Assembly: GCA_037013685.1 (NCBI GenBank)
Contig: CM072894.1
Coordinates: forward strand, 16,920,949 to 16,984,948
Direction: 5' to 3'
DNA: 64,000 bases
Source of the DNA: Acridotheres tristis
Lineage: Eukaryota > Chordata > Aves > Passeriformes > Sturnidae
A program made the translations under genes and the position numbers. The first letter of the stretch is position 1, and every line of letters begins with the position of its first letter. The notes beneath the pieces were generated by a model. The model did not search any database. It saw only the letters and a list, made by a program, of their open reading frames with translations, and was not told the DNA's origin. This document shows, piece by piece, positions 11,408-25,426 of the stretch.

Positions 11408-12959
11408 GTGGAAATAATGGTTTTCTGCTTAGCTTATTGTAAATTCTAAATGGGGTGATTGAAGACTATAATGATCACTGCTGTTTGATGCCTCTAAGTT
11501 TCAACATCTGGTTAATGCCTTTACTATCCATAACAGTAAGAAAAGGCTCTTTAGACTTTTCTGCTTCTTTCTCTTAAACAGGTTATAGCATGTGTATATA
11601 TGTTTGTACATACACAAATACGTAAGCTTGCATATGACAGTGTGTGTACATATACTTCACATATGTAAATCAGTCTATATTAATATCTGATTTGCACAAT
11701 ACTGAAATAGAATATTACATAATGACATTTCAATGCTAACACCAGGCTATGTTATTTTAATATCCGAATTTGATTTCTACTTTTACAACTGGAATTATTT
11801 GAGTTGATCTCCTTATCTACTCTTGCCTACAGATCCAAGCCATTAATCCAAAGTAAATTAGCAAATATATCTTTGCTTCTCATGTAGGTTCCAAGAAGAA
11901 AGCATTAGTGGAACTGACAGAGATGGTCTTTGTAAAGGAGGCTGAAGATCACTTTCTTCAAAGTGAGGGACCTCATTTGCCCCAGCATTTGTCGTACTTG
12001 ACTTTTCAGCAGGTCATTCACTAAAGCCATTAATCGATTCTGTCATTACTTTACAATTGACTTGATCAAGTTAACTAACTGGAATTGTGATTAATAAATA
12101 ATAGTTTAATGGGAAAGTTAAAAAGTTATTTCTCTACTTACATTGTTTCTTTCCTTGGTTGTACTTCAATCTAGATAATGAAAACAGCTGAGGAAATTTC
12201 GTTTTAGAAATGCAGATGGTATTGTCTTAACTTACTCGACTAATGAGCCTGGTACTCTTGAAACAAATTGCCAAAATCTCTAACAGCATTGTATTTCTGT
12301 TGTTTTGTTCTGTTTGTGTTTTTGGTGGTTTTTTGTTTGTTTGTTTTTTGTTTTGTTTGAGGTTTTTTTGTTTTGTGTGGGTTTTTTCTGTGTGGTCTTT
12401 TTGTTTTTATCTTTTTGGTTTGTTTTTTTTTTTACAGTCTGGCTATATTTAAAAAAAGAGTGGAAAGACCTACTAAACTTTAGGCACAGGCTGTGAATGC
12501 TTTAAATTCAGTGAAACTTTATGATGCTATTTTGAATTTGGACTGAAACACCTAATAAAAAAACCCCAAAACCTAGCAGTCCGGTCACTATTTAATATTG
12601 TTTTGGGTTTTTCCCCTGAACATGTGATGCTCTGTGGATTTTTGCCATTTTCTAGTCAATGAATTATTCAGACCAGGCTTATAAAGTACCTGGTAATAAA
12701 AAGAGCGGTCAAACCATGAAGCTTTTGAAATAACTAGGTGGGAATTTAAAATTATTTTTCTGTATTTCTTCATTCCTTTCAAATTGGTAGTGTATTTGTA
12801 ATTAACGCTGCCTGGTGTCAGCCACAAGAGGGTATAAAGACATATGCAAGCTTGGTGATCAAAGGACAATGCTGTTGACAAAATAAAAAAATCAGTGATC
12901 AAATAACTGTAATTCCTTTTAGTTGCTAATATTTTTTTTTCTCTTTTTTCTTCTTACAG
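11408..12959. other. Intron-like interval with T/G-rich block
   Basis: No gene. A T/G-only tract of about 125 bp (12301-12434) creates two hydrophobic pseudo-ORFs that should not be taken as proteins. No coding match. Confidence 0.6.
12301..12434. repeat. T/G low-complexity tract
   Basis: Runs of T with interspersed G (ttttgtttg units), almost free of A and C, ending in tttttttttttacag. The overlapping open frames here are Phe/Cys/Val-rich artefacts of composition. Confidence 0.9.
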
Positions 12960-13115
12960 TGTGAGTTGCAAGGCATCTTCCTGTACACATCAATTAATTG
13001 ATTTAATTTCTGTATAGTCAAGTTTTATATTGGACTGATACTTTTCCTTCTCTTATTTTCCTCACAGATGTAGTGAAATTCATAACAACACCCACAAAGT
13101 GAAGCTTGACGTATT
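12960..13115 (+). pseudogene. Possible dynein exon traces, start of AAA2
   Basis: Two strong polypyrimidine acceptors end at 12958-12959 and about 13066. After the first, gtg(c)ag ttg... can be read VQLQGIF, like VQLEELL, if one base is missing. After the second, VVKFI-NTH resembles VLKSLNKTY, again with one base missing. The order is right (directly after 11212-11407) but both matches are short, so this is tentative. A genuine exon pair could not be separated by so few bases without a deletion. Confidence 0.28.
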
Positions 13116-14790
13116 AATTTCCTTTGCAGGGAACCAGTAATAGTGGCATCAAATGCCCATTCTTCAGTAAAATAAAATCACTCTACCTCTTTCAACATGT
13201 TAAGCTCCCTAAATAGACTTTAGTGTGATTTATATGTATTGCTGTAACGATCACCAAGACACATAAAACAAATCAATACATAGTAAAGCATCTGTGATTT
13301 GGTGAGTGGTCTTTCTGTTCAGCACTTTTCTACAGTGCTGGTTAGTTACACCATTGTGCCTTCCCCACCATGACTGTCTTGTCTTACACAGTCGCTGCAA
13401 TGATGGAGATAACTAGCGGAGTTGCAAATGTTTTTAATTACTTCATATCAATTTTAGAGATTCCTAAGTAATTGGCAAGTGGAACTTGGCTCTCCGAGCT
13501 TCTCAGTGGGATGGAAAGTAATCAAAGAAGAAGAGTGTCAAAAGTTCAGAGAGATGGCCAGTGCTACAAATATGAATAAAACAGCAGCCAGCGCTGTTTT
13601 GAGTAGCTGGATCAGCTAATCATCCATTTGGTACAGCATTCTCAAAAGTGTATTCTCAAAATACCAGGCCAAGGTGCAGAACAAGGCCATGCTAGATACC
13701 TCCTATTGTCTTATGATCCAGTAACAGAGCAGATGGGGAAAGAGAAGAAGATAGCAATTTGCAGCATGCTAGGACTGTAGGAGTTTCATACTCCTTTACC
13801 TATTGACTGCTTCTCCTTCTTTTTTCTTTTTTACTGCTGCTTCATGATCCTAACATCTGAAAGGCATATGAGGCCTCCTCCCCACCAGGCATACAGCTCA
13901 CCCTTCTGTCTGCAATCCTGTCTTGCTTATTCATGCTTCTAGTTATAGAAACACTAAGGTATATTTTATTTTGCAGGTACTTCCTGGGAAAAAAATGGAG
14001 ATGCATTTTATGATTGCAGATTCTGTGGGTTTTCATTTGGCCTAGGATGAAAGAGTTCAAAGGATCATCTGAGGTTTGAGCCAAGCTTGTCTCCATAGGG
14101 TATTCTTCAGTTCTGCTAAGCCAGATCTTGCAGTATGATTGCAAAGCCTCTCTGGTGCATAGATGTACTATACTGAGTCCTATTAACATGCATGGTTGTG
14201 CTATATTTTAAGATCATAGCATTTTATTGAAATTGCAGTAGGGATGTCTGTCTTATGTCAGGAAGATATAAGTATTAGGGTAGTTAAGTTCTGTCTTTCT
14301 GTGTGTTTAAAACATCTAGATTCCTTTTTAGCTTACCTCTTGGATAAAAAAAGAGCACTGCTGCAAAGGGCAGAGTTGGAAAAATCTGCTTACAGGGTAC
14401 TGTGTATGCTTCATGATAATATAAGTTAGAAACATCTAAAAATGTCATGTAACACTAGCCCAACCTTGTCTACAGAAATAAAGTGATCATTTGAGAATTT
14501 CCACTTCTATATTATCAGCTCTTTCTGAAGTAGCCTAATTTAAACATTTCCCAAGAAGATAATTCTTATTTGTCTTCTTATTCCTTCTCCTTCTCTCAAA
14601 TAAATATTCCAGAATAGTTATTTGGAGTGGGAAATGATATCTATCTGGGGATTTCTTACAGATTTTTTAGTGCTACAGGGGTGTTTGCAAAATATATGCC
14701 TGTGTCAGGTTATCGCTTATCTTTTATTTTAAAATCTCGTGACTCTAATTTCTTACAGCTAGAAGCACTGCCAACTGTGACACTATCTTT

Positions 14791-14890
14791 CACAGAATAT
14801 ATTGAGTTGGAAGAGACCCACAAGGATCATCAAGTCCAACTCCTGGCCCTTCACAGGACCATCCCCAAGAGTCACTCCATATGCCCAAAA
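14791..14890 (-). mobile_element. CR1 LINE 3'-end fragment
   Basis: The + strand reads cacagaatat, then gttggaagagacccacaagg and atcatcaagtccaactcct, the reverse complement of the conserved avian CR1 3' region. The element is therefore on the minus strand with its 3' end at the left. It is 5'-truncated. Confidence 0.9.
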
Positions 14891-16689
14891 TGCTGAAATT
14901 GGGAAAGTCAGGTAAAAGAGATGACATTTTCAAATACACTCCATAAACACCTGCTTTGCTTGCTTGGGCTTTTAAAGGGAAATATTTTCGTAAAACAAAA
15001 TGTGTGTTTAAGTTCAATACTTCAAAAGCATATGCAGCATAAGAAGTAGAACAACAGATCTGATGAATTGAAGTGTGAACCCCAGGTAAGTAAAATAAAA
15101 TTTGTACATTTTGCAAATCCTTTTGGTTGGGTTTTTTGGTTGTTGTTGTTGGGTTTGGGTTTTGGGAGGTTTTTTTGTAGATTAGATAAATTGTAATGTT
15201 ATCTATATTTTAATTTCTTATAATTTATTTTTAGAGGATATATTTTCCTTCTTTGTTTCTATGCATTTTCTTCTGCATTTCATATGTTTATCCATGGGAT
15301 AAAGAAAGCAGTCCATGCTTTGTTTAATTTATCCTTCTCCTTATTTTTTCTCCTTTGTTTGTTAAGCCAAACCCTCTTAAACCAATATCAACAACAGAGA
15401 AATTCTTTTAGAATATATTTCAGGTATTGCAAGTTCAATGATAACCTTCTAAATTTTTTAATGCTTCTTTTTCTACTTGTATTTTCTGCATATGAAATGA
15501 TCAGAAATTAGGAACTTATTTCCAACCTGTAGGCAGATAGAGTGAAAAAGCAGCTATGCTCTGGCATTGTCTTTGTCATTAGAGGCTAAAGCTGCAGCGT
15601 AAGAACTACAACAACTTAATGTCGTTGCGAAGTGACATTAGCCTTAAGACTCTGAATATTGTGACCAATTGGTGTTTCTTCATCCTTCAATGGAGGAGTT
15701 GGAAGTCTCTAAGATATATTAATGTAAAATAGGATAAATGAATGACTAACGTGTTACATAGTTACTGCTATAGGGAATCAGCTTTCAAAGTTCAGCTGAA
15801 AGTCTTCAACATAGTGCAAAAAAACTTGTTTTCAACAAGTGTAAAAAAACCTAAGTCTGCCACAGTCCAGGATAGCCCAAAATAGATTGTGCTTGGTGGA
15901 GATATTGACTGTATTCAACTGAATCAGTGAACTGCCATGGACAATAATGAGGTCAGTGAAATATTACTATTTCTTCTGTATTACTATTACTTCTGTGCAG
16001 CATACACTTTACATCAGTTTCAGAAATGCCTTTAATAATATTGGTGCAATCAAAAGAAGTGTAATCATGATCAGACTGTAATACATGAATAACCACACAA
16101 AAAAATGGTACACACACACAGAAATGATACATATCATGCTATATAAGCAATTGTCCAATACAGAGCAATCAAATTCATAGCTCAAAAACCTTCACTTGTA
16201 TGGTGGATCTCAAAATGGGAATTCTTCTCTCTCTACATGTATGTTTGGTGTTTTCTGTGAGGTGCCTGTCATTTTAACAAAAGTGACATGCAGAGTAAAG
16301 TGGAAAGGTCCTGTTTCAACCTGGGAAGAGGGTGGGGCAGACAGATGAATTGTTCCGTATTTTCTATGAAATCTTAATTGATTAGACGATCACCTTTATT
16401 CACCACAGAAAGACTTCTTTCTTTATGATGGATACAACAGCAGGAGAGCAAACTGTTGGAATTGATATACTTTGTTGCTTATCTGAAAGGAGATTTTTTG
16501 CCCTAATTTTGCACAATAGTAGAAACTTCCTTTAAATCCCATTTTCCTAACCAGCGCCTAGAATAGCTCTTGTTGTTAGATTCTAAGGACTCTATTGTGG
16601 CTTTTAAGCCAGAGCCCGCAGTAGGGGTTGTGGAGGGATGCACCGCCCCCAAGAAACTCCTAGAGGGTTTGTACTTGAGGACAAATCTG

Positions 16690-16840
16690 ATGATAGAATT
16701 TAAAAATGGAACAGACCATTGTAGATCATCCAGTCCTATCTGCCAGCACAGGATTTTCCCTCCCAGATATTCTTAATGCATTGTTCAATGTAAAAGTCTC
16801 AACTCTGGGAGTTTCCAAAGCTTTGCTTGGAAAATTTTTG
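16690..16840 (-). mobile_element. CR1-like LINE fragment, diverged
   Basis: The segment atggaacagaccattgtaga, then tcatccagtcctatctgcca and an extension through ctgggagtttccaaagcttt, resembles the reverse complement of an older CR1 subfamily 3' region. It is more diverged than the copy at 14.8 kb and its edges are uncertain. Confidence 0.65.
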
Positions 16841-19800
16841 CCTCCTTTTTTCCCTCAGAAGTAGGAGGACACAGCAGCAGCCATGACCATGTCTTTTAAT
16901 ATATATCTGTGCGTACTTTGGACTGGCTTCTGCCTGCTGGCTGGTGTGAATAGGGGGCAGATAGATACAACATTTCTCTTTACTACCTCCAGATGACTTA
17001 AAAATACCACGTGATCCCTGTGCCCTAGGAGGAGATTTGGAACTGCCTTAAACCATCACCTGTCCTTTAATAAATGTCTCAGATTTTGTAAAGTGTGATC
17101 TAAAGTGTAATTGCTCTGTTCTGTAATGTGGTGCAGTTAATTTGTGTTTCAGTCAGAAAATGTTGTCCTAATTTTCTGGGTGGTGATTACTCTCCCAACC
17201 AGTGAAATTGGCTTGAATGTTCCAGTGCATTTTGTTTACTGTTTAAAGGCTGATAAAACTCTCCTGTGTAATTTCTTTTTTGGAGAATAATAACGGTATA
17301 TTCTTCAGTCTTCAGTGTTGATATACCCATCTTCCAGAAGGATTTTGAGAGATTTCAATTATCAGATACTTCACAACACTTTTGTAAGTGCTGTTGGAAA
17401 GCAGACACTGAATTTTCAGAAGTTATGCAAGTCTGTGGTGTAGATGAGCCCTCAATGCTGCAAAAAATATCTTGTGTTTAGCAGTGTTGTATGTGAGCAG
17501 TACTGTCAGATTTATAAATATCAACTCAGAGCATGATGAATCCACGGGATAAACATATTAATGCTGAAGTATCTTGGCGTTTACACGTCAGGCAGTGTCT
17601 ATGATGTCTCCAGAGTCTTTGGATTAATGTAATAAGTAATGCAAATAGGACTATTCTGTAGGGAGACTTGTGGGAAGTCAGTGTTGTGCAAAATCTGCCA
17701 ATAGTGACTATAATAGTATAGAAAACCCTGAAGGCACCATGAAGATTAAATTTCCATTGGCGTTTGTATCATTGTTCTTTGAGTATATGAAACAAGATGA
17801 AGTTTTTAACCCAAGTGATTGGATGTTAATATTGAGAAAATGCAATTTTAAAGGGTTTTTCCTTTTTCAAAAGAATGTTTTTAAGCTCTACTTGTCTGTG
17901 CATTCTTAAGTGAGGAAAAAAATTCTCTAACAAAAGACAAGCAAAGAAAATCTTTAGCAGCAGAGAGAACTTTATAAGTAGAAGGCGTAGAAGCAGATGA
18001 AAAGCGACTGAAAATGGAAAGTGACCCATTTCCTTGATCTCATGATATGGGGTAGACCTGACAAATTATCAAAATGCTTTCATTAATGCATATTTTGCAA
18101 GATTTACAAAACATAATTGTTCAGTTGATAAACCATTGTAGAGTTTGGTAGGAAAAAAATTAGTTGGACACTATGAATCCTGTTCAAATGAACATTTCAC
18201 CTACTTAGTAACAGGCAGGTGGCCATGACAATGAGTTCTTGCTTTTTTTTTTGGTAAAGTTCTGTCAGCACCAAGTAATGAAAATATTTCAGTCAGACTT
18301 CCAGGGATTGAAATGAGCCACTTTTTGAGCAGTATGTGTATCTGCAGTATCCAGAGGTGACGCTGCCTATGTGAATACATTTGACTCTGACTGGAGTTCA
18401 TAAGTAAAATTACCAGATTAATCAAAGCATCAGACTAGCTTGCCACAAAAGAAATGTTTAATTTTAGATGCGAAGGTATTTTCCATTTTAAAGCTACAGA
18501 CTTAAGGTAGGAAGCCAGATTTCAATATCTGAAGTTCTTTGTCAGTTTAATTAGCTGTTGTCTGGCTTTCTAATAGTTTCAGAACCTGATTTCATATATT
18601 ATAGTTTGAAGGCTGTGGAGCCTGGGAGGAAACGCAGAAGAGTATCTCTTCCAAAAATCAGATGAATTTTAGAACTATTCCTAAGAGGCATTTTCCTTCT
18701 ATATCATCGTCCTGCTTCATTTTGTGCCTCTTTCCATTTCCAGGTAGAAAAAATACATGGCGCATTGTATAATTCCTGAACACAATTTCTCTCCAGAACC
18801 TTTTTCAGACTTTATGCCTTTCTACTTCCCATTAAGTGGCAAAGACTTAATAGTTGTCCTGGTCAAGGCGTAAAGATAAGGATGCATTTCCATTTCTGTG
18901 AAATGACAGCACAGACAGGATGATTCTTATATACATATATATTTTTTTTTTTGCAATTTACTTATGGTTTATTTATTCTTTGCAAAATATTTTGAAGACT
19001 GTATATACCTACATTTCTCAGCAGTTCCTTCACTACATTTTGCACACTTCTATTCACCCCTGCAGTGACCTCATGGGCTTTCTGCCATCTGTCATTGTTC
19101 CTTTATTCTAATGTACGGTGCAGTCTCATGTAATTTATGACTTTGCCTGATATTTATTAGATAGACAGGATTATTGCCCACAGATGGCTGTGGTTCACAG
19201 CCAGAGGCATCTTCACAGAACTAGTGGGAAGAGATTTATTCATGTTACCATGTGACTTCTACTGTAAGCTAATTTTAGCTCTGGATTTCTCTTGATAAGT
19301 TAAAATGAAATAAGAACTCTGGGTCAAATTTATTATTGCCTCAAGTGATGCAGTTTCGTTGATTTCTGTTGAGTCATACCTGTGTATCAGGTGTGAAATT
19401 AGCTGTCCATTTTTTTCATTAGTCAAATAAAATGTATGAGAGTACATTTTAACTACAATGCATGTGTGCAGTTACAGATATTTCTACTCTTGAAGCTGCA
19501 CCTTGGAGCAGAAACAACAGAAAAGATTTATAAAGTCATACAGTTGTTGCCAGTAGATGACATTGTCTGCCAGCTTTACATTTTCTCTGCTTCTTTTTAT
19601 GGGCCACTGGAGTCATATATTCTGTCATTCTCAGTGTGAGACTCAGAACATTTCTTTGGCAAAGTCAGGGAGACTGGCGTGTTGAAAGTGAGCCAATGCA
19701 GTCAGGTGGTTTTATTTGTACTTGATTTTGAGACTAGTTCTTGCAGCAGATAGGACATGAAGATGGTATTATATCTTTTTGGTGTGTTTTTTCATTGCTA

Positions 19801-21167
19801 GTGAAATAGTTGCTGCTGGGAAATTTAAGAAATCTAATTGGTAATAAATACACAGAGTTGAATCAGTGGCTTTTCTAATACCTGCAAAATCTGTTCAGTA
19901 TAGTGCAGCCTTAAGTGGGTCTTTGTTATAACGTTGCAACTACCAGTATACAAATTAAAGTGCCTACATATTTCCTTGCTGTAGACTGAAGCAGAAATTC
20001 CCAGCCTCCAAACTGTAATCTATAGGGCGTTTATAAGCAGTTGGGCTTGAGGGGAATGGTGCTTGAAACAAAAGCCATCTGGAATACACATTACAAGATT
20101 CTGCTGCAGGAGAGCTAGGAACTGAAGTAGACATAGGAAAATGCTGCATTCTCACCCTGCAAGGTGCTAGGAATTTTTCCATTTCACTAGGAAGTCAGTG
20201 AGAATTAGGAGCACTCAGCACTTTCAGCTTCATGTAATTCAGGAATGCCAAATGTAGTTAAATATGTTAAACCAAAAGATGAAGCAAGTAAATATGCTAG
20301 GTGAGGTTCTGCCAGCAGAGTTATTGATGCCAGCATCAATATAAATTCCCACTATTTGTCATTACTACTTTTGTTATTATGACAAAGATGATGTTGGCAG
20401 TATTTTTATAAGTTTTGCTTTTCTGTGTTGAAGCTAATCTGGACTGACACTTGTGAAGAGCACATCTGATCATGCTTCCTGACATGCATGTTCCCTCTGT
20501 TTTGATAGTGCAACTTTAAAACCATTGCACTCATTTTCCAAAATGGCACAGTATGGGTAACAGTAAGGACAAAATTTCTATTGTGCACCTTACTGACCAG
20601 CCTGGTTTTCAAACGTGCTTGTTATGGATGAGAGAACAGAAAGGCAAAGGGAACATGCTTGCATGTGAAGGATTTGCAGCTGTTTGCTTTGACAATATGA
20701 GCTCAACACTGTTTTTGTCTTTCTGTGGTCATTAAAGTTGAACTGGCATAGAAAAGAATGGAGTACATGCCCCACTGGAGGCTATAAAGCCTGGGTAGGT
20801 GGGTCAGAGCATCTGAGAGCAAGTTCACTGTTTCAGGTGCAACACCTGCAGGATTTAACCCTGTGGAAAAGTATCTCCTCATCCTTTACTAAAGACATTT
20901 CTAGAAGGTGCAAGCTAATTTCAAATTTGACATGTCAAGACATGGAGAGGAGTCATTGACACAGCAGGTGCATTTAAATATAACTGTCTAATTATACAGT
21001 GATGCAGGTTTGCTCCCAAGAAACTAAATGTACAGGCTGTGGGAAACATGATATCTGCCTGTCGTGCTGTTAAAAAGAAGAGCAGTCTTTGGCAGTCAGG
21101 CACATTTCATGTATGAAATCATAAAAATCATGGTGAGGTAAACATCTGATCATACCCATTCTTAATC

Positions 21168-21173
21168 AAGTAT
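21168..21173. repeat. Target-site duplication, left copy
   Basis: AAGTAT directly precedes the LTR start. The same hexamer occurs at 21763-21768 directly after it. The true duplication may be five bases (AGTAT), as usual for class III retroviral insertions. Confidence 0.75.
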
Positions 21174-21762
21174 TGTGCTGGTTTTTAGCTGGGGTGGAGT
21201 TAATTTTCATCACAATAGCTGGTATGTGGTTATGTTTTGGGGTTGTGCTAAACACAGGGTCGATAATATAGTGATGATTTTGTTGTTGCTGAGCAGGATT
21301 TACACAGGGCCAAGGCATTTTCTGCTTTTTGTACTGCCACAGTGGTGATGATATTGGGGGTTCATGGGAGGTTGGGAGGAGACACAACCAGGGCAAATGA
21401 CCCCGACAGACCGAAGGGATATTCCAGACCATATGACACCATGCTCAGTATATAAAGTGGGGAGAAGAAGAAGGGAAACTGGGGACATTTGGAGTGATGG
21501 CATTTGTCTTCCTAAGTCAGTGTTGCATGTGGTGGGGCCCTGCTGTCCTGGAGGAGGCTGAACACCTGCCTGCCCGTGGGAAGCAGTGAATTAATCCCAT
21601 GTTTTGCTTTGCTTGTGTGCATGGCTTTTGCTTTCCCTATTGAAGTGTCTCTATCTCTGCCTGTGAGCTCTCTATCTTTTACCCTTCTGATTGTCTCCCC
21701 AGTCCTGCTGTTGTGTGAGTGACCATGTGGGGTTTGGCTGCTGGCTGGGGTTAAAACACAAG
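21174..21762 (+). mobile_element. Solo LTR of an avian endogenous retrovirus (ERVL-like)
   Basis: A block of about 589 bp starts TGTGCTGG and ends near ttaaaacacaag. It is bracketed by the direct repeat AAGTAT (21168-21173, 21763-21768). I recognise the body (tttagctggggtggagttaa, gggatattccagaccatatg, gatggcatttgtcttcc) as a widespread bird LTR. A TATA box (tataaa) lies at 21451-21456, and the U3-R-U5 layout is plausible. No internal retroviral genes flank it, so it is a solo LTR left by recombination. The orientation is given by the TATA box and the 5' TG end. Small ORFs inside (21166-21561, both strands) are incidental. The family placement as ERVL-like is from memory and from the short target duplication. 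Confidence 0.85.
21451..21456 (+). promoter_or_regulatory. LTR TATA box
   Basis: TATAAA inside the LTR, in the sequence cagtatataaagtgg. It would have driven proviral transcription. Present activity is unknown. Confidence 0.6.
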
Positions 21763-21768
21763 AAGTAT
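21763..21768. repeat. Target-site duplication, right copy
   Basis: AAGTAT immediately after the LTR end, identical to 21168-21173. Confidence 0.75.
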
Positions 21769-23444
21769 GTACACTTATTTCTATTCTGCAGACTTGGGGG
21801 CTTGCAACACGTATGCAGGTTGTTGCAGAGAAATGTAAGTTCTGAAATTTGAGTAGGTATTTTAAGGTTTGATTTCAAGCTTATTTAGTTAGTTTTGATT
21901 TGGAAGTTGTGCAACAGAATTCCTGAATCAGTTTTAAATCAACCATAATAGTAAAAGATAACAGAGCGATGTTGTTTTGCAGCTACTGCTAGTCTAATTC
22001 TGGCACGTGGGGAAGTTCACTGCTGACTAAATCTAAACAGAGCCTGAAGCCTTTTTGTGTGCTGGGGGTGTGAGGCAGGTAGTTTACAAATATGGTCCTG
22101 GCTTGAGGGCATGTTTCAGGCATAGAAGTGTTTTCTTTCCTTTCCTATGCCCTATATCAAACTTCTGTTTTTCAGTTGGCAATTCTGCCCTAAACTGATG
22201 CTTTATCTCTACTCAGTTGTTGAGGTCTAAGCAGGCAAACAAATGTAGAGAAATGGGAAACACAATAAAATATTATCTCAAATGATAATCAGAGAACAAT
22301 TGTTATTATCTGTGGAGAAAATCTAAGTAGTAAATAAGAGTTATTGCATCTTAAATTGATTGGGTTATTTATTAATTTGCTTGCACACTGAAGTACAAGC
22401 ACTCACAACCCTTACATGCCAAATGCTACAGAGTAAGATTGTGGTAGGTTTGTTTGTTCCATCTTTTGCTCAGTATCCAGGTCAATACTCGCATTTACAA
22501 ATTTTTACTGTATAGTCAGCTCTCTGGGGTTTTTACACCTGCTTTTGCCATGCTTTCTCCTTTACACTGGCTAGATCAGTATTTAGCTAGTAGAGTTGAC
22601 TCTGCGATGTTGACAACATTCAGATTTGCAATAATTGAATCCAACAATCAATAAATGTTTTGAGATAATATGTATTCCCCAAACAGCCATTACAAAATGC
22701 ACTAAATTTTCTTAGCACTCTCTGAAATATCCCTGCTGAGAAGTAAAATGTTCCTGTAATGTACACATTCAGTCTAAGACTACCTAATTAATGACTCTAA
22801 ATGCCATCTTCTTTTAGTCATGATGGAGAAAGGTTATTTGTTTTGAGCCCAAAAACATTTACTGAATGACAAAACAGATATTCAAATCAATCCAGAACAA
22901 AGACAGTGAACATTGTATGATAAAGAAGATGAACATTCATGGTGAATCTTTTAATATCTGAGTTTGAGATCTATCTTCAGTGGGATCCCTTAGTGTTCTC
23001 CTATCAATCAACCAGATAAAAATTGCAAAGTGAAGGGTGTGACTCATTTGCTCACTGGTATATTCAGCCAAAATTACGGAGCTGAGCAGATCCCATAATT
23101 TCTGGCTTTCCAGCACTGTCTCTGGCTCCCAGCATCACTTCACCATCACCACCCTGCCAAGAATCGCTACATTCAGCAGTCACTAAAATGTCATATATAT
23201 GCAGAAACCATTCATCAACCTCAGACTTAGCTTATACAGGCTTTTATTTAAGGCAAACATCAATCCCATCTCATTTCTGTTGCACATATCCCCTTCATAC
23301 ATTCACTCTCTAAGAATCTGCTGCCATCTGTAGCCAGTGCTTAAACCACAAATCAATTTGAGCCAAGATACTTCCTTTGGGAGAGAAATTTTTTTTTTCT
23401 TCTCATGTTAGTCATAGTCTGAAGAGTCTGTCTTGGAAGATCTA

Positions 23445-23485
23445 CAGAGATGGAAATGGACTGGATATCCAGAGATGGAAATGGA
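23445..23485. repeat. Short direct duplication
   Basis: The 16-mer cagagatggaaatgga occurs at 23445-23460 and again at 23470-23485, a 25-bp period. Confidence 0.9.
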
Positions 23486-25426
23486 TGGTGAAAACTGTTT
23501 CTCTGATGAGCAAGAAATGCAGCAGATGGTTATTATGTGACCTGGTATAACTTATGTCTTTATTCTCATGCATTTTTCTGTTTTATATTCAGTGTTGTTT
23601 TCCCTCCTTAAAATATTATTATCTCTCTACTGACATCAGTTCTTAAAAATTATGTTTTAATTTGTTAGGATTGTTTTGCAGACTGCTACAGATCCTCCCT
23701 AATTCTGACTAAAATATTGCTGTGCCAAGATATTCAGGTTTTTAAAAGAATTTTGCTAATTAATTTATTTCTTACCAAATGTTGATTTATAGTTCACATT
23801 AGAAACATTTTTATTATGCCTCTTGTAGCTATTTAGAAAATAACTATGTATAAAAAATTATCTGCTTTTGTTGGTTATTACTATCTGATGGGACTGCATA
23901 TGGCCACACTGCAGACATCTTTTTCTAAATAGTTTTCTGCAAGGCTGAATCCTTCTGAAGACCTAGGAAAACTTTAGGAAATCCTATGTTTTCTGGGAGA
24001 GAGCAGTTCACTGCTCTTCACCGACTGCTGATTCTGGTCATAGCCATAAAAGGCCTAATTACATCCTTTACTGGAAACCCTGTAGTATCCTTGGCACCTG
24101 CTGCTGCTGCACAGTGAGTACTTTTCTTGTTGCACAATGGATCTGTCCTTTTCATTGCTCAACAGTCTTCCTTCTCACACCTTCAAACAAATACCATTGT
24201 TTCCTGGAGAAAGAACATTTAAAGGGTGCTGTAGCATTCACCCTTCCAAATGACGGAGCTGTCTCTATAGAGCTCTGTCATGCTAGAGGGCTCATTCCAG
24301 TATACAAGTACTTCCTCCTAACATAATCAGGAAAGGACAGCTAATATGTAATTTCATGCTTTAGGTTGTCAGGTGGTTCTTGGCTCCTTAGAAGCTGGAT
24401 CACTTCAAGGACAGCAGCCATTTGTTCCTGATGGTGAGCACTACACCATCTTCCTGTACCATCCCTTTCTACTTTAAAGGGAAGGGCAAAGGTGAATTCT
24501 CAAAGAGAATTACTGATTATTAAATTGTCATTGAACTAAAAATATAGTCTGCAGGAGTTTAAAGCAACTTGCTGGCACTGTTTAAAAGTGGGGAAGGTAG
24601 CAGTTCTGATCAGATCCTGCCTAATCAGAAAAAATAATGGAAAATGTTAGGAAATACAATCTAGAAGATTCTGGAACATATTGATAATTAGACCAAATCT
24701 GCCATCATTTTTAAATCAGAAATTTTTTGTGCAAAGTTGCTGGTATTATACTCTGTGGTGAGTTTCAGAGCTACTCACTGAGTTTTCTGAAAACTTTTTT
24801 GATCAAATGGTTCAGCTATGAAAAAGAGAAGGCAGAAGTAAAACCAAAGATTTGTGAACAGCGTACAGTCGTCTTTAAATTCAAATTCAGATCTGGGTCC
24901 AATATTTGGATTCCTGAAAGTCTCTTTGAGTTCAGGCTTTTGGTTTCGGGGCACAAAGTACTTCTAGCAGTTTTTCGCCAGCCTAATTAGGAGCATAATT
25001 TCTTTATGAAAGAATATTAAGTTGATTTTTTTTCCCTATTTATTTTCTAAGAAAGTTCTATGTCCAGTGGGGCAAACCAAAGTTAAGTTTAGATGCTGTG
25101 TCTACACCAATGTGCAGGTGTAATCAGCACTAAACACTGCACACAGGTGTTCAGACTAAACACTTGTCACAACACACAGGGAGAGAGCATGCACAGAGAC
25201 ATAATCCTGTTTTGGTGTCCAGACCTAGAAAGAGTGGCTATCTGGGGATCAAGGCTATGAATTTACTTACATAATTAGTGGAAGACTTTTCTTTTTGTTT
25301 ACAGTGAGCTTGCATGTAGTTCTGTTAGGAAAAATTACTAATTCAAAGACAATATCTCACAGTCATTGGGCACACACACGCCACCTCTGAGTTTGAGAAC
25401 ATAACTTTTTTCCACTGATCACACAG

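Larger units (their letters stand above)
13116..25426. other. Long intron-like interval with repeats
   Basis: About 12 kb with no gene I can support. It contains CR1 fragments (14791-14890, 16690-16840), a solo LTR (21174-21762) and a 16-mer duplicated with 25-bp spacing (23445-23485). The scattered ORFs of 60-115 codons (for example 13842-14189 minus, 14244-14429 plus, 24727-24990 plus) have no recognisable motifs. Confidence 0.6.

Noticed and set aside
12243..12496. Two overlapping Phe/Cys/Val-rich open frames resembling membrane proteins
   Set aside because: They are translations of a T/G low-complexity tract.
22900..22960. IKKMNI reading similar to IDDMNM of AAA3
   Set aside because: It lies far upstream of its expected place and lacks flanking similarity. 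The candidate at 44628 is in the right order.
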